Of a DNA stretch of 64,000 nucleotides, positions 26,676 through 36,881 are shown piece by piece. The stretch is from positions 124,001 through 188,000 of the forward strand of contig JAGAXM010000017.1 in NCBI GenBank assembly GCA_017940895.1, written 5' to 3'. Positions within the stretch are counted from its first letter, which is position 1, and every line of letters starts with the position of its first letter. Position numbers and translations under genes: made by a program. The notes under the pieces are model-generated. The model had not been told where the DNA came from. It searched no databases and was given only the letters and a program-made list of their open reading frames with translations. The DNA comes from Clostridiales bacterium. Lineage in GTDB: Bacteria; Bacillota; Clostridia; Saccharofermentanales; Saccharofermentanaceae.

Positions 26676-27533
26676 ATGGCATATCCTATGTTGGAAAGCC
26701 CGATAGGTGCTTTCTATTATTATGACGGACAGTTTATATCAGCGGACAGTGAGCAGGCATCTGCGTTGAAGACGCCTACTGATGAAGTAACTTACTATGA
26801 GACTTTACGCGTTAAGCAGGGAGTATCTTTATTCTTCGAGGATCATCTTAACAGACTTAAGAAGTCCGTTGCAGGTATCGAAGCATTCGATGTTGATATT
26901 GATGATATTCACGACAAGAGTAATTCTTTCCTTTCCGAATTTGATCCTGACTTCGACGGATCTTTAAGGATCGTACTTACGAAGAATCATCTTCTTATTC
27001 ACGCATGCGAGGCGAATATACCCGGGAACGAGCTTTTCGAGCAGGGTATAAATACGCTGACATTAAAGTGGGAGCGTGTTGCTCCTAATATCAAGGTGTT
27101 CCGCGGAGACTACAAGGCTGCTGTGGCGGCTAAGTTCTCAGAGGAGAATGCGCACGGCAAGCCGTACGAGCTTCTGCTTACGGATAACGAAGGCAGACTT
27201 TATGAGGGTTCCAAGTCGAACCTGTTCGTGATCAAAGACGGCGTTGTATATTCGGCTCCGGACGACAAGATCCTCCTCGGCATCACGAGAAACCGTGTTA
27301 TGAGAGCTCTCGAGGCTTCAGGTGCCGAGCTTAAGATCGGAATGTTTACTATGGATGAGATCGTACAGGACAAGGATGCTGCGGTGTTCGTATCGAGCAC
27401 GCCTTTTGATATCCTGCCTGTTAAGTACATTGATGGATATGAATTGAATTCCGAGCACAATGAGCTTCTTAAGAGCATTCAATCAAGTTATCAACGCATT
27501 GCCGATGAATATATCGCATCGGCAAAACGCTAA
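26676..27533 (+). CDS. Class IV PLP aminotransferase (PabC / branched-chain aminotransferase-like)
   Basis: About 285 residues of fold-type IV PLP enzyme. The catalytic Lys is in NIKVFRGDYKAA, followed by ELLLTDNEGRLYEGSKSNLFVIKDG and LLGITRNRVMRAL, the cofactor-phosphate and Glu/Gly/Asn motifs of aminodeoxychorismate lyase, D-amino-acid and branched-chain aminotransferases. The frame is open from 26574, but the ATG at 26676 begins the family-typical MAYPMLESPIGAF and has AGGAG 13 bases upstream; the earlier ATG at 26634 lacks a ribosome site. Which of the three activities applies is not decidable; no pabA/B or ilv genes are nearby. HtpG follows after 24 bases. Confidence 0.78.
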   Translation: MAYPMLESPIGAFYYYDGQFISADSEQASALKTPTDEVTYYETLRVKQGVSLFFEDHLNRLKKSVAGIEAFDVDIDDIHDKSNSFLSEFDPDFDGSLRIVLTKNHLLIHACEANIPGNELFEQGINTLTLKWERVAPNIKVFRGDYKAAVAAKFSEENAHGKPYELLLTDNEGRLYEGSKSNLFVIKDGVVYSAPDDKILLGITRNRVMRALEASGAELKIGMFTMDEIVQDKDAAVFVSSTPFDILPVKYIDGYELNSEHNELLKSIQSSYQRIADEYIASAKR

Positions 27534-27557
27534 TTTATATATTACGGAGGCACATAT

Positions 27558-29486
27558 ATGGACACAAGAAGCGGTAAGGTATCGGTAACTACCGAGAACA
27601 TTTTTCCTGTAATAAGGCAGTGGCTTTATTCCGATCAGGATATCTTCGTAAGAGAGCTTGTCTCTAACTGCGCGGATGCAGTAGCCAAGCTTCGAAGACT
27701 TAATGAATTGGGCGAGTTTAAGCTTGCCGATGGCGAAGAGTACAAGATCAACGTTATCTACGATGACGACAAGAAGACACTCGTATTCGAGGATAACGGT
27801 ATCGGTATGACCGCCGAGGAGATCGACAAGTATATTAACCAGATCGCTTTCTCGGGAGCACTCGACTTCGTTACAAAGTATCAGGAGCAGTCTACAGACA
27901 AGTCCGGCATTATCGGACACTTCGGTCTCGGTTTCTATTCTGCATTCATGGTCGCAGATAAGGTTCAGATCGATACATTGAGCTTCCAGGACGGTGCCGA
28001 GGCTGTATGCTGGACCTCCGAGGACGGCATGGAGTTCACGGTAAGCTCGTCCGAGAGAGCCACAAGAGGAACTGCCATCACACTTACTCTCTCTGAAGAA
28101 GCACAGAAGATCTTCGATGCGGCTACACTCCGCATGACTTTGCGCAAGTACTGCTCTTTCGTTCCCGTAGACATCTTCTTTATCGACGTTAAGGCTGACA
28201 GACTTCATGAGGAAGCAGAGGAGAAGCGAAAGAAGGAAGCCGAGGAGAAGGGCGGGGAGTTCAAGCCTTCAGATATCTCTTATGCTCCTATCAATAACAA
28301 GGCTCCGCTGTGGCTTAAGAAGCCTTCCGAGTGCACTGACGAAGAGTATATCTCTTTCTATCACAGCGTATTTAATGACGGATATGATCCGTTGTTCTGG
28401 ATCCATCTTAATATGGATTATCCGTTCACTTTGCAGGGTATCCTGTATTTCCCTAAGACTGATAATATCTATCAGTCACTTGAGGGACGTATCAAGATCT
28501 ATAACCATCAGGTGTTCGTAGCAGATAATATCGAGGAGATCATCCCTGATTTCCTGTTCCTGCTCCAGGGATGCCTTGACTGCTCGGATCTTCCTCTTAA
28601 TGTATCAAGATCTGCACTGCAGCAGGATGAGTATGTTAAGAAGCTTTCCGGACACATCATCAAGAAGGTATCCGATAAGCTTAATGAGCTGTTCAAGAAC
28701 GACCGTGAGTCTTATGAGAAGTACTGGTCCGATATCTCCGTATTCGTTAAGTACGGCATGATGAAGGAAGAGAAGTTCTACGACAAGGTTAACGGCATCT
28801 GCCTGTTCAAGACTGTTGACGATAAGCACCTTACTATGGAGGAGCTTACTTCCGAGAAGAAGCAGGTAAGATACACGAACGATAAGGTAGCTCAGGCAGC
28901 TTATGTCGAGATGGCGCGAAAAGACGGCTTCGACGTTATCGTTCTCGATGAGGAAATCGACGATAACTTCATATCGTTCCTCGAGTACAAGTATCAGGAT
29001 TTAAGATTCAAGAGAGTCGATGCCGATCTGACCGGTGAAGACAGTGATGACGAGACAAGAAACAAGATTCGTGACTTCTTCCGTGCGGCACTCGGTGATG
29101 AGAAGCTCGAAGTAAGTGCCAAGGCTTTGGGCGCTGAATCGATGCCTGCTCTTATCATGGAATCCGAGCAGAACAGACGTATGCAGGACATGAGAAAGCA
29201 GTACGAGAAGATGAATGCCATGAATAAGGCGGCAGGAAAGGAGCCTTTGAACCTCGATGAACTTTTCCCTGTAAATACAGAGCTTGTAGTTAATACCGAC
29301 AGCCCTCTTATCGGTAAGCTGCGCGCTCTCGAGTCTATGGGTACGAAGAAGGAAGAGACTGACAGACTTGCTCAGCACATATATGATCAGGCTAAGCTTG
29401 CCCACGGCACTCTCGACAGCGAAGGATTGTCAAGATTCCTTAAGTATAATAATGAATTGTTGGCAAAGTCAGCCGATAACTTCTGA
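27558..29486 (+). CDS. htpG: Hsp90-family chaperone HtpG
   Basis: A 642-residue bacterial Hsp90. The N-terminal GHKL ATPase shows NCADAVAKLRRL, DNGIGMT and GHFGLGFYSAFMVA, and RATRGTAITL; the middle domain carries SDLPLNVSRS with the catalytic Arg region; the C-terminal dimerisation domain ends without the eukaryotic MEEVD tail. It refolds and holds client proteins under stress in the cytoplasm. ACGGAGG precedes the ATG. A charged insertion near HEEAEEKRKKEAEEKGG in the first third resembles the linker of longer Hsp90 proteins. Confidence 0.96.
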   Translation: MDTRSGKVSVTTENIFPVIRQWLYSDQDIFVRELVSNCADAVAKLRRLNELGEFKLADGEEYKINVIYDDDKKTLVFEDNGIGMTAEEIDKYINQIAFSGALDFVTKYQEQSTDKSGIIGHFGLGFYSAFMVADKVQIDTLSFQDGAEAVCWTSEDGMEFTVSSSERATRGTAITLTLSEEAQKIFDAATLRMTLRKYCSFVPVDIFFIDVKADRLHEEAEEKRKKEAEEKGGEFKPSDISYAPINNKAPLWLKKPSECTDEEYISFYHSVFNDGYDPLFWIHLNMDYPFTLQGILYFPKTDNIYQSLEGRIKIYNHQVFVADNIEEIIPDFLFLLQGCLDCSDLPLNVSRSALQQDEYVKKLSGHIIKKVSDKLNELFKNDRESYEKYWSDISVFVKYGMMKEEKFYDKVNGICLFKTVDDKHLTMEELTSEKKQVRYTNDKVAQAAYVEMARKDGFDVIVLDEEIDDNFISFLEYKYQDLRFKRVDADLTGEDSDDETRNKIRDFFRAALGDEKLEVSAKALGAESMPALIMESEQNRRMQDMRKQYEKMNAMNKAAGKEPLNLDELFPVNTELVVNTDSPLIGKLRALESMGTKKEETDRLAQHIYDQAKLAHGTLDSEGLSRFLKYNNELLAKSADNF

Positions 29487-29524
29487 TATAATTTACGAGT
29501 AATATTTATAAAGGGGATAAAACA

Positions 29525-32500
29525 ATGTCCGTAAGAAGAATCCTTTCCGAGAAGAAGTCAGAATTTGCAGTTGAAGCCAAAGGCATTTTGCATGATGTCT
29601 GTGCCGATCTTGATATCTCGACTTTGACTGATGTACGTGTCATCAACAGATATGACGTATCGGGTATTACCGATGAGGAGTATGAGCAGGCTAAGACAGT
29701 AGTCTTTTCAGAGCCTCCCGTTGATAATGTCTTCGACGAGACCATCGATCTGTCAGACAGCTGTTTTGTTCTTAATATCGAGTCTTTGCCCGGTCAGTAT
29801 GATCAGCGTGCAGACTCCGCAGCACAGTGCATTCAGTTCCTTACACAGAAGGAAAGACCTATCGTTAAGACTGCCAAGGTAGTTGCTTTCTTCGGTTCTC
29901 TTACAGAGGATCAGAAGGCTGCGATCAAGAAGTATCTTATCAACCCCGTAGAGTGCCGTGAGGCTGCTTCCGAGAAGCCCGAGACACTCGAGGATAAGTA
30001 TGAGATCCCTACAACGGTAGAGACTATCAACGACTTCACGGATCTTGATGATGCAGGACTTGAGGCATTGAGAAGCTCCATGGGACTTGCAATGAGCTTT
30101 GCCGATATCAAGTTCACACAGGATTACTTCAAGACATTGAAGAGAAATCCCACGGTTACTGAGATCAGAGTTCTCGATACTTACTGGTCCGACCACTGCA
30201 GACATACAACATTTAATACAGAGCTTACCGATGTAAGATTCGACGGCGATGACGAGCTCACAGCCGAGATCAAGAAGACTTACGAAGAGTACCTCGAGAG
30301 CCGCAAGGATATCTACGGCGAGAGGATCAGCAAGAAGCATATCTGTCTAATGGATATCGCTACTATGGCTGCACGTAAGCTTAAGAAGGACGGCAAGCTC
30401 GATGACCTCGATGAGTCCGAGGAGATCAATGCATGTTCCATCAAGGTCAGGATCAAGGTTGACGGTGAGGATCAGGACTATATCTTCATGTTCAAGAATG
30501 AGACTCATAACCATCCTACAGAGATCGAGCCTTTCGGCGGTGCTGCTACATGTTTGGGCGGCGCCATCAGAGATCCGCTCTCAGGAAGATCATATGTATA
30601 TCAGGCAATGCGTGTAACAGGTGCCGGAGACCCGACTGTTCCTGTTTCTATGACGCTTGAGGGTAAGCTGTCCCAGAAGAAGATCGTAAGAACTGCAGCC
30701 GCCGGTTACTCTTCATACGGTAACCAGATCGGCCTTGCCACAGGTCAGGTAGACGAGATCTATCACCCCGGCTATGTTGCCAAGAGAATGGAGATCGGTG
30801 CCGTTGTAGGTGCTGCTCCTGCAAGTAATATCGTAAGAGAAAGACCTCAGGCAGGCGACATTATCGTGCTTCTCGGCGGCAGAACGGGAAGAGACGGTAT
30901 TGGCGGTGCTACAGGTTCTTCCAAGGCTCACAATACGGCTTCCGTAGTAACATGCGGATCCGAGGTTCAGAAGGGTAATCCTCCTACGGAAAGAAAGCTT
31001 CAGAGACTGTTCAGAAATCCTGAAGTAACCAAGCTTATCATCAGATGTAATGACTTCGGTGCAGGCGGTGTATCCGTTGCCATCGGTGAGCTTGCAGACG
31101 GTCTTGAGATCGATCTTGATAAGGTTCCCAAGAAGTATGACGGTCTTGACGGAACTGAGATCGCCATCTCCGAGTCTCAGGAGAGAATGGCGGTTGTAGT
31201 TCATCCTCAGGATCTTGATAAGTTCATGGAGTATGCACAGATCGAGAACCTAGAGGCTACCGTTGTAGCGAAGGTAACCGAAGAGCCCGTTATGAAGATG
31301 ACCTGGAACGGCAATACCATCGTTAATATCGCTCGTGAGTTCATCGATACTAACGGCGCTAAGCAGTATACACAGGTAGAGGTTACGGCTCCCAAGATGG
31401 ATGAGTCTTATATCGATACACCTCTTCCTTCGTTCGTTAAGGGTGACTTCGGCAAGTCTTTGACCGGTGCGCTGTCTTCTCTTGAGGGATGCTCCAGACT
31501 CGGTCTTACACAGAGATTTGACTCAACTATCGGTGCTGCAACTGTAGTAATGCCTTTCGGCGGTGCTTATCAGAATTCACCTGAGGAAGGTATGGCTGCC
31601 AAGATCCCGCTCGATCACGGTACAACACATGACTGTTCCGTAATGACATACGGCTTCGATCCTTACTTCACAGAGTGGAATCCTTATGCAGGTTCTTATC
31701 ATGCAGTTGTAGAGTCTTTGCTCAAGATCGCATGTATGGGTGTCGATCCTCTTAAGGCAAGACTTACTTTCCAGGAGTATTTCGAGAGAATGGGTGAACC
31801 CACTACATGGGGCAAGCCTTTCCAGGCGCTGCTCGGTGCTTACCAGGCACAGCTCGACTTCGGTACTGCTGCCATCGGCGGTAAGGACTCCATGAGCGGT
31901 ACTTTCAATGACATTCACGTACCTCCGACGCTCGTTTCCTTTGCAGTCGGTATGACTACTACGGATAAGGTAATCACGGCTACACTTAAGGCAGCAGGCC
32001 AGAAGCTGTATCTTATCAAGTGCGCACGTAACGGCAAGGGCTACTACAAGAAGGATCATGTGCTCCGTGTATTCAAGGCTATTAAGGAGCTTCAGGCACG
32101 AAAAGAGCTTAAGAACGCTGCTGTAGTTAGAGGCGCGGGTGTTGCGGCAAGAGTTGCACAGATGTGCTTCGGTAATGCTCTCGGATTTGACTTCGATTCC
32201 GGCATTACTGAAGAGGAACTCTTCTCCAGAACATTCGGTGCAGTTATCGTTGCTATCCCGAACGATGCCAATGCCGTAGATAAGGTAAAGATGGCAGGCG
32301 GTAAGCTTCTCGGTGTTACAACGGATAAGCCTGTATTCACATACAACGGACAGGAAGTTGCTGCAGGCGCTGCCGCTATCAGCTTCGAAGGCAAGCTCGA
32401 GAGGATCTTCCCGACATTTGCTTCTGAAGCAAACATGAAGATCAATGCCGCACCTTACAGCACGAACAAGCAGTTCAAGGCGGCTCCCGGCGTTCTTAAG

Positions 32501-33304
32501 GGTGCTAAGCCGAAGGTTATCATTCCCGTATTCCCTGGAACAAACTGCGAGATCGATACAGCAAGAGCTTTCGAGAAGGCAGGTGCAGATCCTTCTGTAT
32601 TCGTAATCAGAAACAGAACTTCCGAGGCTATCACAGAGTCACTGAAGACGCTTGCTTCCAAGATCAACGAGAGCAATATCATCATGCTTCCGGGCGGATT
32701 CTCAGCAGGTGACGAGCCTGAAGGTTCAGCTAAGTTCCTTGCGGCTGCGTTCAGAAATCAGTATGTAACCGAGGCTGTAAGAGATCTCCTGTTCAACAGA
32801 GACGGTCTAATGCTCGGTATCTGCAACGGTTTCCAGGCTTTGATCAAGCTCGGTCTCGTTCCTTACGGCGATATCAAGGAGCTCTCCGATGCCGATCCTA
32901 CCTTGACATTCAATAACATCGGCCGTCACCAGAGCTCTTATGTAAGCACAGTAGTTATGAGTAACAACAGCCCCTGGCTCTCCAAGGTACAGGTCGGTGA
33001 TATTCATATGATCCCTGTATCACACGGTGAGGGAAGATTCGTAGCATCACACGATATCATTAAGGACTTGGCTTCCAAGGGCCAGATCGCTACATGTTAT
33101 GTAGACGATCAGGGCGTTCCTTCCGCTACTACGGACTTTAACCCTAACGGTTCCGACTGTGCTATCGAGGGTATCCTTTCACCTGACGGAAGAGTCTTCG
33201 GTAAGATGGGACACTCCGAGCGTTACGATACGGATCTGTCGCTTAATATTCCGGGATCAAAGGATCAGAAGATCTTCGAGTCCGGTGTCGCTTACTTCCT
33301 TTAA
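29525..33304 (+). CDS. purL: Phosphoribosylformylglycinamidine synthase, single-chain PurL
   Basis: A 1,259-residue FGAM synthase, the fourth step of purine synthesis, converting FGAR, glutamine and ATP to FGAM. An N-terminal PurS-like region is followed by two AIRS-like halves (ETHNHPTEIEPFGGAAT, GRTGRDGIGGAT; then GGKDSMSGTF) and a class I glutamine amidotransferase domain from about 995 with nucleophile Cys in LGICNGFQ and SHGEGRF. The large one-chain form is found in proteobacteria and many Clostridia, whereas Bacillus has separate PurL, PurQ and PurS. It is not beside other pur genes here. AAGGGG precedes the ATG, 38 bases after htpG. Confidence 0.96.
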   Translation: MSVRRILSEKKSEFAVEAKGILHDVCADLDISTLTDVRVINRYDVSGITDEEYEQAKTVVFSEPPVDNVFDETIDLSDSCFVLNIESLPGQYDQRADSAAQCIQFLTQKERPIVKTAKVVAFFGSLTEDQKAAIKKYLINPVECREAASEKPETLEDKYEIPTTVETINDFTDLDDAGLEALRSSMGLAMSFADIKFTQDYFKTLKRNPTVTEIRVLDTYWSDHCRHTTFNTELTDVRFDGDDELTAEIKKTYEEYLESRKDIYGERISKKHICLMDIATMAARKLKKDGKLDDLDESEEINACSIKVRIKVDGEDQDYIFMFKNETHNHPTEIEPFGGAATCLGGAIRDPLSGRSYVYQAMRVTGAGDPTVPVSMTLEGKLSQKKIVRTAAAGYSSYGNQIGLATGQVDEIYHPGYVAKRMEIGAVVGAAPASNIVRERPQAGDIIVLLGGRTGRDGIGGATGSSKAHNTASVVTCGSEVQKGNPPTERKLQRLFRNPEVTKLIIRCNDFGAGGVSVAIGELADGLEIDLDKVPKKYDGLDGTEIAISESQERMAVVVHPQDLDKFMEYAQIENLEATVVAKVTEEPVMKMTWNGNTIVNIAREFIDTNGAKQYTQVEVTAPKMDESYIDTPLPSFVKGDFGKSLTGALSSLEGCSRLGLTQRFDSTIGAATVVMPFGGAYQNSPEEGMAAKIPLDHGTTHDCSVMTYGFDPYFTEWNPYAGSYHAVVESLLKIACMGVDPLKARLTFQEYFERMGEPTTWGKPFQALLGAYQAQLDFGTAAIGGKDSMSGTFNDIHVPPTLVSFAVGMTTTDKVITATLKAAGQKLYLIKCARNGKGYYKKDHVLRVFKAIKELQARKELKNAAVVRGAGVAARVAQMCFGNALGFDFDSGITEEELFSRTFGAVIVAIPNDANAVDKVKMAGGKLLGVTTDKPVFTYNGQEVAAGAAAISFEGKLERIFPTFASEANMKINAAPYSTNKQFKAAPGVLKGAKPKVIIPVFPGTNCEIDTARAFEKAGADPSVFVIRNRTSEAITESLKTLASKINESNIIMLPGGFSAGDEPEGSAKFLAAAFRNQYVTEAVRDLLFNRDGLMLGICNGFQALIKLGLVPYGDIKELSDADPTLTFNNIGRHQSSYVSTVVMSNNSPWLSKVQVGDIHMIPVSHGEGRFVASHDIIKDLASKGQIATCYVDDQGVPSATTDFNPNGSDCAIEGILSPDGRVFGKMGHSERYDTDLSLNIPGSKDQKIFESGVAYFL

Positions 33305-33307
33305 TCG

Positions 33308-34093
33308 ATGATAAAAGAACGCGTAGCGTCATATATGTCAAATGGTTTCTTGCCCGAATCAAAGTTCGGGCAGAACTTTTTGATTGATGAAGATATTATC
33401 GGCAATATTATCGACCTGTGCGGTATAGAAGAAGGTGATAAGGTCCTTGAGATCGGTCCCGGACTCGGAAGTTTATCTGTATTTCTATCAGACAAGACTT
33501 CTGATCTTACACTGATCGAGATCGATAAGAGACTGGCTTCTTTTCTTGAGGCAGATGATAAGATCAGCGCGGCTGTGATCTCCGAGGATTTTCTTAAATT
33601 GAAGGATTACGGTGCATCCGATATTGATGTTGTTGTAAGTAATCTCCCGTATTATGTTATGACGGATATCATGAAGAAGCTTTTCGCCGAGTGTGTTAAT
33701 GCAAGGAAGATGGTCTTCATGGTGGAGAAGGATGCTCTTGCAAGGATTCTCGCTCCCGTCGGAACCAAGCAGTACGGTCCTTTGGCTGTTTTTTGCAGCC
33801 TGTACGGAGATACAAAAGTCGAATTCGACGTTCCGCGTAACTGTTTCGTGCCTGCTCCCAATACTACATCGAGTGTAATTAGTCTTACCAAAGACGATCT
33901 TATCCTGCCGGACGGATTTGTTAAGTTCATTAACAGGTGTTTTGCCCAGAGACGCAAGAAGCTGGTTAATAATGTCAAGGAAGTATCCGGAATTCTTGCG
34001 CAATTCGGTCTTGATCCGCAGGTAAGAGCCGAGCAGATCGAGCCTCATACGTTTTATGAGCTTTATAATGCTATAATAGGAGCCAGTGTATAA
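33308..34093 (+). CDS. rsmA: 16S rRNA dimethyladenosine transferase (RsmA/KsgA)
   Basis: A 261-residue methyltransferase that dimethylates two adjacent adenosines in helix 45 of 16S rRNA using S-adenosylmethionine. The N-terminal FGQNFLIDEDI, SAM-binding LEIGPGLGSLS and catalytic SNLPYYV (N6-adenine NLPY motif) are clear, and the small C-terminal domain has RCFAQRRKKL. It begins 3 bases after purL with no obvious ribosome site, suggesting coupling. A 17-base gap separates it from the ZapA-like gene. Confidence 0.95.
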   Translation: MIKERVASYMSNGFLPESKFGQNFLIDEDIIGNIIDLCGIEEGDKVLEIGPGLGSLSVFLSDKTSDLTLIEIDKRLASFLEADDKISAAVISEDFLKLKDYGASDIDVVVSNLPYYVMTDIMKKLFAECVNARKMVFMVEKDALARILAPVGTKQYGPLAVFCSLYGDTKVEFDVPRNCFVPAPNTTSSVISLTKDDLILPDGFVKFINRCFAQRRKKLVNNVKEVSGILAQFGLDPQVRAEQIEPHTFYELYNAIIGASV

Positions 34094-34110
34094 GGCTTAA
34101 GAGGTGAAAG

Positions 34111-34665
34111 ATGAAGAAATCGTCCCAGAGCATAATGAGCAAGTATTCGGATAAACCTGCAAAGAAGAAGTCTTCCTCTAAGACTTCTGCAGAAGATCTT
34201 CCGCTCATGGCAAATTACGAACAAAGATACAAAGGGATGAGTAAAGAAGTCACCAAGGAGCAGCCTAAGCCGACTCTTGATGAGAAGATAGCCAAGCGTG
34301 AAAGACTTAAGTCTCCGAAGAAAGAAGAAACTTCGGCTTCCAAGAAGGTATCTGTCGAGATCAACGGCAATCTTTATCTGCTCGGATGTACCGAGAATAT
34401 AAGCGAAGCCCGTATCAGAAAGATCGCGGCTCTGACAAATGAGATACTTAATGAGACCAAAGAGAATAATCCCGGTCTTTCCAATTCCAAGATAAATGCG
34501 CTTGCTTTGATCGATGCATGCGACAGGATCCTTACATTGAAGGATGAGAATTCCAATTATAAGACTGAACTTATGTATTACCAGCAGAAGGTGAATATCG
34601 AGGAAGAGAAAGACAGACCCGAACCTACACCGATGGAGCTGCTTGCTAATGAGACAGAAGATTGA
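34111..34665 (+). CDS. ZapA-like cell division protein with basic N-terminal extension
   Basis: A 184-residue protein. Residues about 78-170 match the ZapA pattern: KKVSVEINGNLYLLGCTENISEARIRKIA, then a long helix (INALALIDACDRILTLKDENSNYKTEL), which forms the antiparallel coiled coil that bundles FtsZ. The first 75 residues are Lys/Ser-rich, low complexity and probably disordered; standard ZapA is only about 85-100 residues. GAGGTG lies before the ATG. Its last 17 bases overlap the U32 gene, an association of ZapA with U32 peptidase seen in Clostridia. Confidence 0.75.
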   Translation: MKKSSQSIMSKYSDKPAKKKSSSKTSAEDLPLMANYEQRYKGMSKEVTKEQPKPTLDEKIAKRERLKSPKKEETSASKKVSVEINGNLYLLGCTENISEARIRKIAALTNEILNETKENNPGLSNSKINALALIDACDRILTLKDENSNYKTELMYYQQKVNIEEEKDRPEPTPMELLANETED

Positions 34666-36880
34666 ACTTCTTGCACCCGCAGGAAATAAAGAGATATTCA
34701 TAAAAGCGATTGACGCGGGAGCCGATGCGGTCTACTGCGGTATTGATGTTTATAATGCCAGGATGAATGCATCCAATCTTACGATAGATGACCTGACGGA
34801 ATGCTGTGCGTATGCACATGAGAGATCATCGTATGTGCATCTGACGCTTAATACTCTCGTTAATGATACCGAGCTTGAGCAGGCTGTCGAAGTAGCCCGT
34901 GATGCCTATAATGCAGGTGTTGATGCCATTCTTGTTCAGGACACCGGACTTGCTGTTAAGATTCGTGAGAAGTATCCGTCGATCCCTCTTCATGCTTCCA
35001 CACAGATGAATGTCTTTGATTCGGACAAGCTTAAGGCATTAAAGGGAAGAGGATTTGAGCGAGTAGTACTTCCACGTGAGCTGACATTAAAGGAGATCTC
35101 AGACAGAACGCGTATCGCATCCAAGATGGGAATCGAGACAGAAGTATTCGTTCACGGAGCGGTATGTATCTGTACTTCAGGTCTTTGTCTGTTCTCTGCG
35201 ATGAATAAGAGCGGAACCAGATCCGGAAATCGCGGATTATGCGCGCAGCCTTGCAGACAGATGTATGAATTAAGCAATAACGGAAAGATATTATCTTCCG
35301 GTCATTTGATCTCACCCAAGGACAGAAGCGCGGTAAGATTCATCCCCGATTTGATCGAAGCGGGTGTTTCCTCCGTAAAGATAGAGGGGAGAATGCGAGA
35401 TGCCGATTATGTTGTCGCTGCTGTTAAGGCCTACAGAAAAGTAATCGATGCTTATTATGACGGTTCTTTGAATGAAGAAATGCTTGAGAAGGTTGAACGC
35501 GAGCTGCTTGTGAATTTCAACCGAGGAGGAAGCTTCACTACTCAGGATCTGACCGGCAAAAAAGACAGCAACATCCTCTCGGGTGATTATGTCGGCAAAT
35601 TCGGCTTGAGAATAGGCAAAATTACGCTTCGTGACTGTAAAGAGGGTACGGTAACTATCAGACCCGTTAAGGGTGCTGTAGAGCCTTCCAAGGGCGATTA
35701 TCTTTCGCTTCGCGATAAGAAGGGAGAGATCAAGTCTTTTCCTGTCGGAAAAGTATCACAGTTTAAGGGTAATTTCGTAGTAAAGGGTCTGCATCCGTCT
35801 TCAATCAAGGAACTGCCTGATGATATATCCGTATATCTTATGAATCATACATTCGATGATGATACGGGTGTGCGTAAGACTCATATCGATATCTTCTTCG
35901 ATTCATCTGAAGAAGGTGTTATCAAGGCTTCTGCAAGAGTTACTGAAGGACCTTTACAGGATGTATTTGCAGAAGACGAATTGTCTTATGTAAATGAGGG
36001 AAGAAGCCCCATCAACAGTTCGCGTCTCGAAGAGCAGCTTCGTAAGACCGGAAATACTGCATATGCGGTAGATAATGTATATCTGTCCGGGTCCGAAGAA
36101 GTCAGCTGCTCGATCAAGGATATCAACGAATTGCGCCGCGGACTTCTCGAGATGTTGTCTTCCGAGATCCTTTCCGAGACTTCGCATGTTGCAGTTGAAG
36201 AATTCAGTATAGGTGATATGCCTGCCGCTCCTTCGTGTGAATCCGGCAGCGTTAGAACATTAAGGTATTATCCTTCTGTTTCTTTGATCGGTGAAGAAGT
36301 TCCCGAAGCCGATATATATGCATTCAGCGCTTATGATTATCTTGTTCCGAATATCAGGAAGAAGATCGATGCTTTAATCTCTGAAACAGGTAAGGAATTA
36401 AGACTCGTTTTGCCTGATTTCTGCCATGACGACCAGAAGTCACGCTTCAGTGATATCAAGGGGATCAAGTTCATTCCGACTGCAGGATCAAATATCTACA
36501 ACACTGAGTCTTTGAAGGAAGAACTGAAGCGTAACGGAGAAGCATTTATCTCCTACGAAGTCGATCCTTCAGATGCGCTCGATATGATAAGCAATGCTGC
36601 GGGAAGCGGAGATATCTATCTTCACTGCGGAGGGCAGATCCCGTGGATGCAGTCTGATTTCTGTCCTGTAGGAAGAAATGCACCCGGTTGCTCGGCATGC
36701 AAGGGAAGAGGAGTCTTCACTTTGACACAGGAGACGGGAACCGTTACGAAGGTTGTGACGCATCCTTCTGACTGCACATGTACGATCTACGGACCCGCGA
36801 AAAACATTTTCGACGATGCTGCCGCGAACGAAGCCGCAGCCTCAGGATACAACGTAATCAAGTGTTATACGGAGGTATAA
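34649..36880 (+). CDS. U32-family peptidase-like protein with DUF3656-type C-terminus
   Basis: A 743-residue U32 family protein. It opens IELLAPAGNKEIFIKAIDAGADAVYCG, has PRELTLKEI with Glu144, FVHGAVCI, and the four Cys of the U32 iron-sulfur site (Cys175, Cys180, Cys198, Cys202 in CTSGLC and NRGLCAQPC). The long second half fits the DUF3656 form; in E. coli a U32/DUF3656 protein, RlhA, is needed for hydroxylation of 23S rRNA C2501, so an RNA-modification role is at least as likely as proteolysis. An in-frame TTG lies 6 bases upstream, but the ATG at 34649 is 10 bases after GGAG and is preferred. Confidence 0.88.
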   Translation: MRQKIELLAPAGNKEIFIKAIDAGADAVYCGIDVYNARMNASNLTIDDLTECCAYAHERSSYVHLTLNTLVNDTELEQAVEVARDAYNAGVDAILVQDTGLAVKIREKYPSIPLHASTQMNVFDSDKLKALKGRGFERVVLPRELTLKEISDRTRIASKMGIETEVFVHGAVCICTSGLCLFSAMNKSGTRSGNRGLCAQPCRQMYELSNNGKILSSGHLISPKDRSAVRFIPDLIEAGVSSVKIEGRMRDADYVVAAVKAYRKVIDAYYDGSLNEEMLEKVERELLVNFNRGGSFTTQDLTGKKDSNILSGDYVGKFGLRIGKITLRDCKEGTVTIRPVKGAVEPSKGDYLSLRDKKGEIKSFPVGKVSQFKGNFVVKGLHPSSIKELPDDISVYLMNHTFDDDTGVRKTHIDIFFDSSEEGVIKASARVTEGPLQDVFAEDELSYVNEGRSPINSSRLEEQLRKTGNTAYAVDNVYLSGSEEVSCSIKDINELRRGLLEMLSSEILSETSHVAVEEFSIGDMPAAPSCESGSVRTLRYYPSVSLIGEEVPEADIYAFSAYDYLVPNIRKKIDALISETGKELRLVLPDFCHDDQKSRFSDIKGIKFIPTAGSNIYNTESLKEELKRNGEAFISYEVDPSDALDMISNAAGSGDIYLHCGGQIPWMQSDFCPVGRNAPGCSACKGRGVFTLTQETGTVTKVVTHPSDCTCTIYGPAKNIFDDAAANEAAASGYNVIKCYTEV

Positions 36881-36881
36881 G

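Noticed and set aside
27483..28208. 241-codon minus-strand frame over the end of the aminotransferase and start of htpG
   Set aside because: Covers two conserved genes on the other strand and lacks a ribosome site.
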